NCBI RefSeq assembly: GCF_002814095.1
Contig: NZ_CP021913.1
Span: 4,560,103-4,624,102, forward strand
From: Sagittula sp. P11
Lineage (GTDB): Bacteria > Pseudomonadota > Alphaproteobacteria > Rhodobacterales > Rhodobacteraceae
Length of the DNA: 64,000 nucleotides
Reading direction: 5' to 3'
Numbering within the stretch: position 1 is the stretch's first letter; each line of letters begins with the position of its first letter. Shown here piece after piece: positions 1 to 8,467 of this stretch. The notes below the pieces were generated by a model, which was not told where the DNA came from, ran no database searches, and saw only the letters and a list, made by a program, of their open reading frames with translations. The translations under genes were made by a program, and so were the position numbers.

Positions 1-152
1 TAAAGTGGACCCGGCCCAAGCCCGCCCTGACCGGGGCGCGTTCACGACGCGCGCGATAATTCACCCGAATGGCGATATTCCGAAGCCTGCGTTAAGGTTT
101 TGCGCCTAGCACCGTTGCCAGCGTGACACCGGGGGCGAGTGGAGCAGGCACA

Positions 153-2009
153 GTGAACAGCATCTTTCTGCGCGCACCGGATGCGGTGCGCCGGGTACTT
201 CCCCTTGTCCTGGGCCTCGTGCTGGCCGGGGTGCTCTGGCAGAAGGCGCAGTCGCTGGACTGGGCCGCCGTCAGCGAGGCCTTCACCTCCATCGCGCCCT
301 GGCGCTGGGTGGGGGCCGCGCTGGCCGCCGCCGTCAGTTTCTGGGCCGTGGCGCAGTACGACGTGACCGCGCACCGGCATTTCCGCACCGGGCGCCCGGA
401 CCGGGCGGCGCGGCGCGCCGGGGCCACCGCCATCGCCGTGGGCCAGACCACCGGCTTCGGGCCTGCGGTGGGCGCGGCGCTGCGCTGGCGGCTGATGCCC
501 GGCCTCGGGCGCGGCACCGTGCTGCGCATCACCGGCTTCGTCACGCTGGGCTTCTTCGCGGCCTGGGGGGTGATCGCGCTGACGCTGGCCGTGCCCGTGC
601 TGGCCGGGCGGGCCTGGCTGGGCCTTCTCCTCCTGCCGCTGGCGCTGGCCGCCGTCTCTGCCCTGCTCTTCACCCTTCCGCGCCCGACCCTGTTCGGCAG
701 GCAGGTTGAGCTGCCCAGCATCCCCGCCTTCCTGCACATGGTCGCGCTCGCGGGCTGCGACGTGTTCTTTGCCGGGCTGGCGCTGGACCTGATGCTGCCG
801 CCTGAGATCGCGCCGCCGCTGCCGGTGTTGATCGCCACCTTCACCCTCGCCCTCGGTGCCGGGATGATCGGCGGCACGCCCGGCGGCGTCGGCCCGTTCG
901 AACTGGCGCTGGTGACGCTCCTGCCCGGCACCGCCACGCCGGAACTGGCCGCCGCGCTGATCGCCTTCCGCATGGTCTATTACGCCGTGCCCTGCATCCT
1001 CGGCGCCGCCTATGCGCTGCTGTCCCCGCCGCAGCGCCAGCGCGCCGCCGTGCCGCTCAGGCCCCGGTTGTCGCTTGGACCGCGGGCCGAGCTGCCCATC
1101 GCCGCGCAGGCCGATCACCGCGCCATCGCCACCCTGCAGTCCGAGGGCACGGCCCTGCGCACGCCGCAGACGCTGACGCTGTTCCTCGGCGCGGTGGAGG
1201 GGCCGCTGGCGCCGCTCCTGCCCGCGCTGCGCCGCGCCGCCCGGGACGAGAACCGCCTGCCCTGCCTCTACAAGCTGACCGCGCGCGACGCGGTGACCGC
1301 CCGCCGCGCCGGCTGGCAGATGGCCGCCTTCGCCGTGGAGGCGGTGATCGACACCGCCCGCCACGACCTCTCCGGCCCCGATCACCGCCAGCTTCGACGC
1401 TTCCTGCGCAAGGCCGAGGGGGCCGGGCTGACCTTCGGCCCGATTGCCGCCCCCGACTGGGCGCGCCTGACCGAGATCCACTGCGCCTGGGAAGACAGCC
1501 ACGGCGCCGAACGCGGGCTGACCATGGGCCGCTTCTGCCCGCTCTACCTGTCGGACAAGCCGCTCTTCGGGGCCTGGCACAAGGGCCGCCTCATCGCCTT
1601 CACAAGCTGGCTGCAGACCGGCGGCGCGCTCAGCCTCGACCTCGTCCGGCACGAGGCCGAGACCCCGCAGGGCACCATGCACGGGCTGGTGCAGGCGGTC
1701 ATCGCCCACGCCCGCGCCCAGGGGATCGCAGAGGTGAGCCTCGCCGCCCTGCCCCATCCCGCGCTGCCGGGACGGCTGAAGGACTGCGCCGGGCTCACCC
1801 GCTTCAAGGCCAGCTTCGCGCCGCGCTGGCGGCCGCTCTACATCAGCGCGCCGGACGCGGTGCAGCTGGCGCTCGCCGCCGCCGACATCCGCCGCGCCAT
1901 CGTGTACCCCGCGCCGCTCCGCCGCAGCACGCACGACCTCTGGTCGCTCGACGCGCTGGTCGACGCACGGCCCGACGCGGCGCTCCCCGCCTGCCGCCGC
2001 GCCAGCTAA
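153..2009 (+). CDS. MprF-like bifunctional lysylphosphatidylglycerol synthase/flippase
   Basis: Membrane protein of about 618 residues. The first half is hydrophobic, with several membrane segments and a GGTPGGVGPFE motif near residues 240-250, typical of the MprF/UPF0104 flippase domain. The second half, from about residue 315, is soluble and resembles the DUF2156 domain that transfers an aminoacyl group from aminoacyl-tRNA to a membrane lipid. Known family members aminoacylate phosphatidylglycerol and flip it, lowering negative surface charge. The lipid and amino acid used here cannot be told. I chose the GTG at 153, which has GGAG about 8 bases upstream; an in-frame GTG at 123 is also possible. 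At about 620 residues it is shorter than Firmicute MprF, as in many proteobacterial versions. Confidence 0.8.
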   Translation: MNSIFLRAPDAVRRVLPLVLGLVLAGVLWQKAQSLDWAAVSEAFTSIAPWRWVGAALAAAVSFWAVAQYDVTAHRHFRTGRPDRAARRAGATAIAVGQTTGFGPAVGAALRWRLMPGLGRGTVLRITGFVTLGFFAAWGVIALTLAVPVLAGRAWLGLLLLPLALAAVSALLFTLPRPTLFGRQVELPSIPAFLHMVALAGCDVFFAGLALDLMLPPEIAPPLPVLIATFTLALGAGMIGGTPGGVGPFELALVTLLPGTATPELAAALIAFRMVYYAVPCILGAAYALLSPPQRQRAAVPLRPRLSLGPRAELPIAAQADHRAIATLQSEGTALRTPQTLTLFLGAVEGPLAPLLPALRRAARDENRLPCLYKLTARDAVTARRAGWQMAAFAVEAVIDTARHDLSGPDHRQLRRFLRKAEGAGLTFGPIAAPDWARLTEIHCAWEDSHGAERGLTMGRFCPLYLSDKPLFGAWHKGRLIAFTSWLQTGGALSLDLVRHEAETPQGTMHGLVQAVIAHARAQGIAEVSLAALPHPALPGRLKDCAGLTRFKASFAPRWRPLYISAPDAVQLALAAADIRRAIVYPAPLRRSTHDLWSLDALVDARPDAALPACRRAS

Positions 2010-2123
2010 GCCGGGGCGCCGGGCCCGCGGGCGGACCGCCCTCCACATCCCATAACCTCCCCCGGGGCATGGACAATCCCGCCGCACTCTGCACAGATGC
2101 GCGCAAGGTCCCGGGAGGCTTCC

Positions 2124-3014
2124 ATGAACGATACACTGCGCGGCTGCCTCTGGATGACAGGGGCAATCGCTTCCTTCACGACCATGGCCGTCGCCGGGCG
2201 CGCCGTCAGCCTCGACCTCGACACCTTCGAGATCATGCTCTTCCGGTCGGTGATCGGCATCGTCATCGTGCTGTCGGTCGCAAGCCTCGCCCGCACCCGC
2301 CACCAGATCACCACCCGGTCGATGCACCTGCACGCCGTGCGCAACGTCTGCCACTTCGCCGGGCAGAACCTGTGGTTCTACTCGATCACCGTGATCCCGC
2401 TGGCGCAGGTCTTCGCGCTGGAATTCACCCTGCCGTTCTGGGTCATGCTCATGAGCCCGCTGATCCTGGGCGAGCGGCTGACGAAGAACCGCATCCTCGC
2501 CGCCGCGGCGGGCTTCATCGGCATCCTGATCGTCACCCGCCCGGCGCCCGACACGCTCCAGTTCGGCCAGCTCACCGCGGCACTCGCGGCCATAGGCTTT
2601 GCCGGGTCGGCGGTCTTCACCCGCCTGCTGACCCGCACCGAAAGCATCACCTGCATCCTCTTCTGGCTGACCGTGATGCAGGCGGTGTTCGGCCTCGTCT
2701 GCGCGGGCTTCGACGGCGACATCTCCTTCCCGCAGGCCGAAAGCTGGCCCTGGGTCGTGGTCATCGCCTGCGCCGGGCTCGTGGCGCACTTCTGCCTGAC
2801 CACCGCGCTCTCGCTGGCACCGGCGACCGTCGTCATGCCCATCGACTTCGCCCGCCTGCCGGTGATCGCGCTGGTCGGCGCGCTGCTCTATGCCGAGCCG
2901 CTCGATCCCTTCGTGCTGATCGGCGCGGCGATCATCTTCAGCGCCAACTACCTCAACATCCGCTACGAAACGCGCGCCAACCGTGCCGAGGCCGTGAGCC
3001 GCGCCCCCGGTTAA
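2124..3014 (+). CDS. EamA-family (DMT) membrane exporter
   Basis: A 296-residue, strongly hydrophobic protein made of two EamA repeats of about five membrane helices each, the size and pattern of the drug/metabolite transporter superfamily. Family members move amino acids, nucleotides or other small metabolites across the inner membrane; the substrate cannot be read from sequence. The ATG at 2124 is preceded by GGGAGG, so it is preferred over the in-frame upstream ATG at 2097. It lies 114 bp after the MprF-like gene and may share its transcript, but no direct link in function is visible. Confidence 0.85.
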   Translation: MNDTLRGCLWMTGAIASFTTMAVAGRAVSLDLDTFEIMLFRSVIGIVIVLSVASLARTRHQITTRSMHLHAVRNVCHFAGQNLWFYSITVIPLAQVFALEFTLPFWVMLMSPLILGERLTKNRILAAAAGFIGILIVTRPAPDTLQFGQLTAALAAIGFAGSAVFTRLLTRTESITCILFWLTVMQAVFGLVCAGFDGDISFPQAESWPWVVVIACAGLVAHFCLTTALSLAPATVVMPIDFARLPVIALVGALLYAEPLDPFVLIGAAIIFSANYLNIRYETRANRAEAVSRAPG

Positions 3015-3068
3015 GCCTTTGCGCCATCGCCGTTAACGATTTTCAACCCACGGACCTGTTACATATTC

Positions 3069-3109
3069 GTGACGCTGCGTGCGCCACGGATTATGTGACG
3101 TTCCGTCAC
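3069..3109. promoter_or_regulatory. candidate operator upstream of FadL-type porin gene
   Basis: A perfect inverted repeat, GTGACG-TTC-CGTCAC, lies at 3095-3109. A further half site, GTGACG, lies at 3069-3074. Both are 75-115 bp before the start of the porin gene in an otherwise plain 168-bp gap. The symmetry and repetition suggest a transcription-factor site; the regulator is not identified. Confidence 0.4.
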
Positions 3110-3182
3110 TGATTGATTGAAGGCTCCCCCCCTGACTACCGTCTTCACAGGGGACTTCCCGCACTCTGGGAGGAGGAGACAC

Positions 3183-4493
3183 ATGAAAACACTCGCAACC
3201 GGGGCAGCCTTGCTGGCCCTCGGCACCACATCCGCATACGCAGCCGGACTCGACCGCTCGAACCAGGGCATCTCGTCGATCTTCGACGCGGACGGGACCA
3301 CGACGCTCAGCTTCGGCGTCGTCGTACCGCACCTGTCCGGTGAGGACATCTCCGGAGGCGGCAGCTACGACGCCGGCGTGACCTACTCGCAGGGCAGCGT
3401 CACCTTCACCAAGGACGCGGGCGAGAAGTTCAACTTCTCGGTGATCTTCGATCATCCGTATGGCGTCGACATCGACTACGACAGCGACCCGCTGACCACG
3501 ATGCTGGGCGGCACCACCGCCGACCTGAACTCCGTCGCGGCCACCTTCGTCGGGCGCTACAAGATCAGCGACCGCATCAGCGTCTTCGCGGGCATGGGCG
3601 TGCAGCGCATCGACGCCTCCGTCGACCTGAACGGCCAGGCCTATGCGCAGGCGATCTCTGCCGCAGGAACCGCGCGCGTCTTCAACGGGGCGATCGCCGG
3701 AACCGGCCTGCAGCCCGTCACCGCACAGGAGGTCGGCGGCGCCGCCGCGGCCGCCAACGCCGGGAACTTCGCGCCGATTGCCGCGCTGAACGCGCGTTAC
3801 GCGGCCACCGGCAACCCGACCGCCGGCAACACGCTGGTGTCGAGCTTCGCCTCGGCCGTGGGCGGCTTCAACGCCACCGGCGGCTACAGCTTCGACATGG
3901 ACGCCACGACGGAGCCGAACTACCTGATCGGCGCCGCCTACGAGATCCCGGAAATCGGCCTGCGCGTCTCCGGCACCTACCGCTTCGAGACCGAGCACGA
4001 GGCCGACACGGTGGAGAGCGTCTACGGCATCACCACCAACGGAACGGTCGAATTCGTGACGCCGCGCAGCTTCAACCTCGAAGCGCAGACCGGCATCGCC
4101 GAGGGCACGCTGCTGACCGCCTCCTACCGCTGGGTGGAGTATTCCGCGGTCGATCTCGTGCCGACCTTCCTGCAGTCCGACCTCGTGAACCTCGACGACC
4201 AAGAGCGTTACACCCTCGGCGTCGCGCGCCGCTTCTCTGACAAGCTGGCGGGCTCCGCCACGCTGATCTACGAACCCGAGACCGGAGACCTCGTTTCCCC
4301 CCTCGGGCCGACCAACGGGCTGAAGGGCATCTCGCTCGGCGGCCGCTGGACCGACGGCGCGCTGCAGGTTTCGGGCGGGGTCAACTACTCCTGGCTGGGC
4401 GACGCCACCGCAGAGGTCGCAGGCCGTCCCGTGGCGAACTTCTCCGACAACCACGCAGTCGGCATCGGCATCTCGGCCAAGCTGACCTTCTGA
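3183..4493 (+). CDS. FadL/OMPP1/TodX-family outer membrane transport protein
   Basis: A 436-residue protein with a clear signal peptide (MKTLATGAALLALGTTSAYA, then AGLDRS). The mature part is rich in short alternating beta-strand sequence and ends in a C-terminal LTF, as expected for an outer membrane beta-barrel. Family members carry long-chain fatty acids or other hydrophobic substrates across the outer membrane. An Ala/Asn/Gly-rich insertion at about residues 155-230 is probably an extracellular or hatch region. The ATG at 3183 follows GGAGGAGG. The gene is monocistronic, with a palindromic candidate operator upstream and a strong terminator downstream. Confidence 0.85.
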   Translation: MKTLATGAALLALGTTSAYAAGLDRSNQGISSIFDADGTTTLSFGVVVPHLSGEDISGGGSYDAGVTYSQGSVTFTKDAGEKFNFSVIFDHPYGVDIDYDSDPLTTMLGGTTADLNSVAATFVGRYKISDRISVFAGMGVQRIDASVDLNGQAYAQAISAAGTARVFNGAIAGTGLQPVTAQEVGGAAAAANAGNFAPIAALNARYAATGNPTAGNTLVSSFASAVGGFNATGGYSFDMDATTEPNYLIGAAYEIPEIGLRVSGTYRFETEHEADTVESVYGITTNGTVEFVTPRSFNLEAQTGIAEGTLLTASYRWVEYSAVDLVPTFLQSDLVNLDDQERYTLGVARRFSDKLAGSATLIYEPETGDLVSPLGPTNGLKGISLGGRWTDGALQVSGGVNYSWLGDATAEVAGRPVANFSDNHAVGIGISAKLTF

Positions 4494-4515
4494 TCGGGAT
4501 GTCACGCACATGAAA

Positions 4516-4552
4516 AAGGCCCGGAGCGTCCCGCGCTCCGGGCCTTCGTTTT
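4516..4552 (+). terminator. rho-independent terminator of the FadL-type gene
   Basis: A 13-bp perfect stem (4516-4528 with 4534-4546), a 5-base loop and a following CGTTTT run, 23 bp after the stop codon. Confidence 0.85.
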
Positions 4553-4663
4553 GCGCCACGCCTCTGCCGGGGACGTTCGCTCATTCCGCCCCCGGATCAG
4601 GTTCGCGGCAGACGCGTGTCCACGCCCGTATCTGCCCGGTCCCGAGGCCGCACACCCGGCAGC

Positions 4664-5206
4664 TCACTCCTGATCCGCCCCGCACGCCCGCAACACGAAC
4701 GCCACCCGTTCCGGCACCGGCACGCGCGGCACCTCAAGCACCCTGTACCCAAGATCGCCGAGGGCACCGATTATACGCTCATGTTCCGCCACCGCCGCAT
4801 CGAATCCGTGCCGGCGCTCGGCATCTCCGGCAAAGATCTCCGGCCAGGGCGGCACGACAAGCACCTGCTCCGCATAGGCCTGCGCGTCGCCCAGCGTCTC
4901 CCGCACGGACGGACCGCCGGCATGCGCCAGCGCAACCGCCGCGTCGACCAGCCCCCGGTCGAAGAAGACCGTCCCGTCGAGGTGGCGCGCGGCCTCCAGG
5001 TCGGCCCGCGCCATCGCCACCGCCCGCCCGGCAAAGGCCTTCATGTCGACCCAGGGCAAGGCCCTCCCGTCGCCCGCCATCTCCTCCGCCACGATGCGCC
5101 GCCCCGGCTCGGGCACGGTCGCAAAACCCGCCTCGCCAAGGGCGTCCAACAGCGTCGACTTCCCGCCGCCCGAACAGCCCGTCAGCAGGATGAACCTCTC
5201 ACTCAC
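4664..5206 (-). CDS. small AAA_28-like P-loop ATPase/kinase
   Basis: A 180-residue soluble protein with Walker A GCSGGGKST at residues 10-18 and an FFDRG element near residue 82 that fits a Walker B or kinase-like acidic site. It resembles the AAA_28 predicted ATPase/NTP-kinase family, whose members often have unknown substrates. The start is GTG at 5206 with a GAAAGGAG ribosome site upstream. It faces the FadL-type gene convergently and shares no operon. No specific reaction can be assigned. Confidence 0.75.
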   Translation of the reverse strand: MSERFILLTGCSGGGKSTLLDALGEAGFATVPEPGRRIVAEEMAGDGRALPWVDMKAFAGRAVAMARADLEAARHLDGTVFFDRGLVDAAVALAHAGGPSVRETLGDAQAYAEQVLVVPPWPEIFAGDAERRHGFDAAVAEHERIIGALGDLGYRVLEVPRVPVPERVAFVLRACGADQE

Positions 5207-5463
5207 AGGTCTCTCCTTTCCTTTTCCGTTTTAACCGATGCCGCACCCAAAAGAGGACAGCCACAAAGAACCAAGGCCCCGAGGCAAACGTACCCCTTCA
5301 ACCGTCACCGCACCCCTCCGCACACAACGCCTGCCTCTGGCCCAAGAAACCGCACCATCCAAACGCCAGGCGCCCCAGATCCCCGCGACCGCATGCCCCG
5401 GTCTTACCCGTTTTGAGCAAGCTTCGGATCGCGGCCACGCCCGCCCGCCGCTAGGCAGGAGGC

Positions 5464-6378
5464 ATGACCCAGACCTCGCTCTCCACCCGCGCGTGGGCCG
5501 AACTCCTTCTCCTCGCGCTGATCTGGGGCGGCTCCTTCCTCGCCATCCGCACCGCGCTGGACGAGATCGGACCGCTCACCTCCGTCCTCCTGCGCACCGG
5601 CCTTGCAGCCGCCGTGCTCTGGCCCGTGGTGCTCTGGCGCCGCCTGCCGCTGCCGCGCAACGCCCGCACCTGGGGCGCGCTCCTGGTCATGGGCTGCCTC
5701 AACAACGCCATCCCCTTTTCGCTGATGGCCTGGGGGCAGCTGCACATCCCCACCGGGCTGACCTCGATCCTGAACGCCACCACAGCGATCTTCGGCGTCC
5801 TCGTCGCGGCACTGGTCTTTGCCGACGAACGGCTGACCGCGCGCAAGGCCACGGGCGTGGCCCTGGGTTTCGCCGGCGTCGTCACCGCCATCGGCCCGCA
5901 GGACCTGCTGAAGATCGACCCGGGCTCGCTGGCGCAACTGGCCGTGGTGGCGGGCACGCTGTCCTACGCCTGCGCCTCCGCCTGGGCGCGGGCGAGGCTC
6001 GGCAAGCTGCCGCCGCTGGTCAACGCCTGCGGCATGCTGACCGGCGCGACGCTGGTCATGGCCCCGCTCGCGCTCGCCGCCGAGGGCATCCCGGACCTCG
6101 CCCTCACCGCGAAAGGCTGGACCGGCGTGCTCTACTACGCGCTGGTGGCGACGGCCTTCGCTTACCTGCTCTACTACCGCGTGCTGGCCATGGCGGGCGC
6201 CGGGAACCTCCTGCTCGTCACCCTGCTGATCCCGCCCGTGGCCATCGTCCTCGGCGCATGGGCCCGGGACGAGACCCTGGCCCCCACCGCCTACGCCGGC
6301 CTCGGGCTTCTGGCGGCGGGGCTGATGGTGCTGGACGGCAGGGTCTTGGGGTTTGACGCGCCCTCGCGCCGCGCGTAA
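5464..6378 (+). CDS. EamA-family (DMT) membrane exporter, second copy
   Basis: A 304-residue integral membrane protein with about ten predicted helices in two EamA repeats. The first helix contains the common family pattern WGGSF (residues 19-23). It is probably an inner-membrane exporter of small metabolites with unknown substrate. It is not a recent duplicate of the exporter at 2124, as the two share only family-level features. The ATG follows a CAGGAGGC ribosome site. The next gene begins 36 bp downstream and may be co-transcribed. Confidence 0.85.
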   Translation: MTQTSLSTRAWAELLLLALIWGGSFLAIRTALDEIGPLTSVLLRTGLAAAVLWPVVLWRRLPLPRNARTWGALLVMGCLNNAIPFSLMAWGQLHIPTGLTSILNATTAIFGVLVAALVFADERLTARKATGVALGFAGVVTAIGPQDLLKIDPGSLAQLAVVAGTLSYACASAWARARLGKLPPLVNACGMLTGATLVMAPLALAAEGIPDLALTAKGWTGVLYYALVATAFAYLLYYRVLAMAGAGNLLLVTLLIPPVAIVLGAWARDETLAPTAYAGLGLLAAGLMVLDGRVLGFDAPSRRA

Positions 6379-6414
6379 GCCTCGGGGCCGGAACACCGGC
6401 GCGAAGGACCCACG

Positions 6415-7272
6415 ATGCTCTACCCCACTGCCCAGGCCTGGCGCGACGCGCCGAACAAACGTGTCGTGTTGTTCGCCATGTCGGGCCTGGGCAAGACCCA
6501 TGTGTCCAACATCCTGAGGCAGGACGGCGGCTGGTTCCACTACTCCGTCGACTACCGCATCGGCACCCGCTACATGGGCGAATACATCGTCGACAACGCC
6601 AAGCGGCACGCCATGCAGGTGCCCTTCCTGCGCGACCTCCTGCTGTCGGATTCGATCTACATCGGCTCCAACATCTCGTTCAACAACCTGACGCCGGTCT
6701 CCACCTACCTCGGCAAGCCCGGCAACCCGGAGCGCGGCGGCCTGGCCATGCACGAATACGTCCGCCGCCAGGCCCAGTTCGAACGCGCCGAACGGCTGGC
6801 GCTGCTGGACACCGAGTACTTCATCGACCGCGCCCAGGACCTCTACGGCTACCCGCACTTCGTCTGCGACACCGGCGGCTCGATCTGCGAATGGGTGGAC
6901 CCGGAGGATGCCGATGACCCGATCCTGACCGCGCTCTCCTCGGTTGCGCTGATGGTCTGGGTCCGTGGCTCCGACGCCCATACCGAAGACCTCATCCGCC
7001 GCTTCGACCGCGCACCGAAACCCATGGCCTACCGCCCCGATTTCCTCGCCAGCGCCTGGACACGCTACCTCGAGGAAACCGGCAAGAGCGAAGACAGGGT
7101 CGACCCGGACGCCTTCATCCGCTGGACCTACGCGCAGGCCCTGGCCCACCGCCAGCCGCTCTACGAGAGCATGGCCAACAAATGGGGCATCACCGTCGAC
7201 GCCTCCGACATGTCCGGCGTCCGCACCGCCGCCGATTTCGAGGATGTCATCGCAAAGGCGCTGCCCGCCTGA
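6415..7272 (+). CDS. P-loop protein of unknown function (conserved ATPase-like)
   Basis: A 285-residue soluble protein with a Walker A motif AMSGLGKT at residues 21-28 following a VVLF beta strand. The rest shows no catalytic domain I recognise. An aspartate/tryptophan-rich middle (FVCDTGGSICEWVDPED) may hold the Walker B position. Such proteins are usually annotated simply as ATPase. The gene follows the EamA exporter closely and ends before an inverted pair of REP-like repeats. Function unknown; nucleotide binding is the only supported property. Confidence 0.65.
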   Translation: MLYPTAQAWRDAPNKRVVLFAMSGLGKTHVSNILRQDGGWFHYSVDYRIGTRYMGEYIVDNAKRHAMQVPFLRDLLLSDSIYIGSNISFNNLTPVSTYLGKPGNPERGGLAMHEYVRRQAQFERAERLALLDTEYFIDRAQDLYGYPHFVCDTGGSICEWVDPEDADDPILTALSSVALMVWVRGSDAHTEDLIRRFDRAPKPMAYRPDFLASAWTRYLEETGKSEDRVDPDAFIRWTYAQALAHRQPLYESMANKWGITVDASDMSGVRTAADFEDVIAKALPA

Positions 7273-7298
7273 GTTTCGCCGCGCTGACGCGCGCCGAG

Positions 7299-7351
7299 AC
7301 GCCGGGGGCTTCGCCCCCGGACCCCCGAAGGTATTTGCGCCAAGATGAAGG
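7299..7351 (+). repeat. REP-like intergenic repeat, copy 1
   Basis: A GC hairpin (CCGGGGGC-TTC-GCCCCCGG), then GGACCCCCGAAGGTATTTG, then CCAAGATGAAGG at the right end. The same module recurs in inverted orientation at 7399-7461. I recall this kind of element being dispersed between genes in Rhodobacteraceae genomes; its role is unknown to me. Confidence 0.65.
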
Positions 7352-7398
7352 TCAAAGGCTCACGGGGCCGGTCAGCCATCGCCGCCGCGCCGCAAGCG

Positions 7399-7461
7399 CC
7401 CTTCATCTTGGTTCAAGTACCTCGGAGGGGGTCCGGGGGAGGCAGAGCCTCTCCCGGCGGG
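7399..7461 (-). repeat. REP-like intergenic repeat, copy 2 (inverted)
   Basis: Read on the minus strand it gives an imperfect hairpin (GGGAGAGGC-TCT-GCCTCCCCC), then GGACCCCCTCCGAGGTACTTG, then CCAAGATGAAGG. It has the same order of parts as copy 1 with diverged stem sequence. The compensating stem changes suggest the hairpin itself is conserved. The CCAAGATGAAGG ends of the two copies face each other across 48 bp. Confidence 0.65.
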
Positions 7462-7490
7462 TCGGCGGGCCGGAGGCCCGGCGAAAGCCC

Positions 7491-8363
7491 TCAGCCCAGC
7501 TTGCGCAGCCGCGCAAAGAGCGAGGACGTGTCCCAGCGGCCGCCGCCCATGTTCTGCACGTCCTTGTAGAACTGGTCGACCAGCGCCGTCACCGGCAGCG
7601 AGGCGCCGTTTTCTTCCGCCGTCTTCAGGCAGATGGCCAGGTCCTTGCGCATCCAGTCGGTGGCAAAGCCGTGTTCGAAGTGGCCGTCGAGCATCGTCTT
7701 GTAGCGGTTCACCATCTGCCAGGACCCCGCTGCGCCGCCACCGATGACGTCGACCACGTCGCGCCCGTCGAGGCCCGCCTTCTCGGCAAAGTGCAGCCCT
7801 TCGGAAAGGCCCTGCACCAGCCCCGCGATGCAGATCTGGTTGACCATCTTGCAAAGCTGCCCCGAGCCGCTCTCGCCCAGCCGTTTGCAGAGCTTGGAAT
7901 AGGCGTCGATGACCGTCTCCGCCTCGGCGTAGGCGTCTTCCTCGCCGCCGCACATCACCACGAGCTGGCCGTTCTCGGCCCCGGCCTGCCCGCCGGAGAT
8001 CGGCGCGTCGACGAAGGCCACGTTCTTCTCTGCCGCGGCGGCGTGCAGTTCGCGGGTGACCTGGGCGGACACGGTGGTGTGATCGACGAAGATGCTGCCC
8101 GCGTCCATCCCGGCAAAAGCGCCGTCATCGCCAAGGCAGACCGAGCGCAGGTCGTCGTCGTTGCCGACGCAGGACATCACGAGGGTCGCACCCTTCGCCG
8201 CCTCGCGCGGGGTCGGCGCCCATGCACCGCCATGTTCCGCGGCCCATTTCTCTGCCTTGGCGGCGGTGCGGTTGTAGACCGTCACCTCGTGCCCGGCCTT
8301 TGCCAGGTGTCCCGCCATGGGGTATCCCATCACCCCCAGACCCAGAAATGCAACTTTCGCCAT
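7491..8363 (-). CDS. NAD(P)-dependent beta-hydroxyacid dehydrogenase (3-hydroxyisobutyrate dehydrogenase family)
   Basis: A 290-residue enzyme with an N-terminal Rossmann fingerprint FLGLGVMG (residues 6-13), the substrate-binding loop DAPISGGQAGAENG (119-132) and the catalytic lysine in CKMVNQ (K172). This family oxidises 3-hydroxyisobutyrate, tartronate semialdehyde and related 3-hydroxyacids. Which of these is used here is unclear. The ATG at 8363 matches the usual start immediately before the Rossmann strand; an in-frame extension upstream lacks family similarity. It is divergent from the penicillin-acylase gene. Confidence 0.85.
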   Translation of the reverse strand: MAKVAFLGLGVMGYPMAGHLAKAGHEVTVYNRTAAKAEKWAAEHGGAWAPTPREAAKGATLVMSCVGNDDDLRSVCLGDDGAFAGMDAGSIFVDHTTVSAQVTRELHAAAAEKNVAFVDAPISGGQAGAENGQLVVMCGGEEDAYAEAETVIDAYSKLCKRLGESGSGQLCKMVNQICIAGLVQGLSEGLHFAEKAGLDGRDVVDVIGGGAAGSWQMVNRYKTMLDGHFEHGFATDWMRKDLAICLKTAEENGASLPVTALVDQFYKDVQNMGGGRWDTSSLFARLRKLG

Positions 8364-8467
8364 GCTCAGCCTCCATTCGCCGGTTGCGGAGCCGCCCCTT
8401 GGCAAGCGCCGCCGGTCAAGTTAAGTCCCGTCCCGGTCCACGTAACCCGAAACGGCAGGAGAAGGAA

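Noticed and set aside
42..2789. A 915-codon minus-strand open frame opposite the MprF-like and EamA genes
   Set aside because: It has repetitive Arg/Gly/Gln-rich content typical of an antisense shadow, while the plus strand has recognised membrane proteins.
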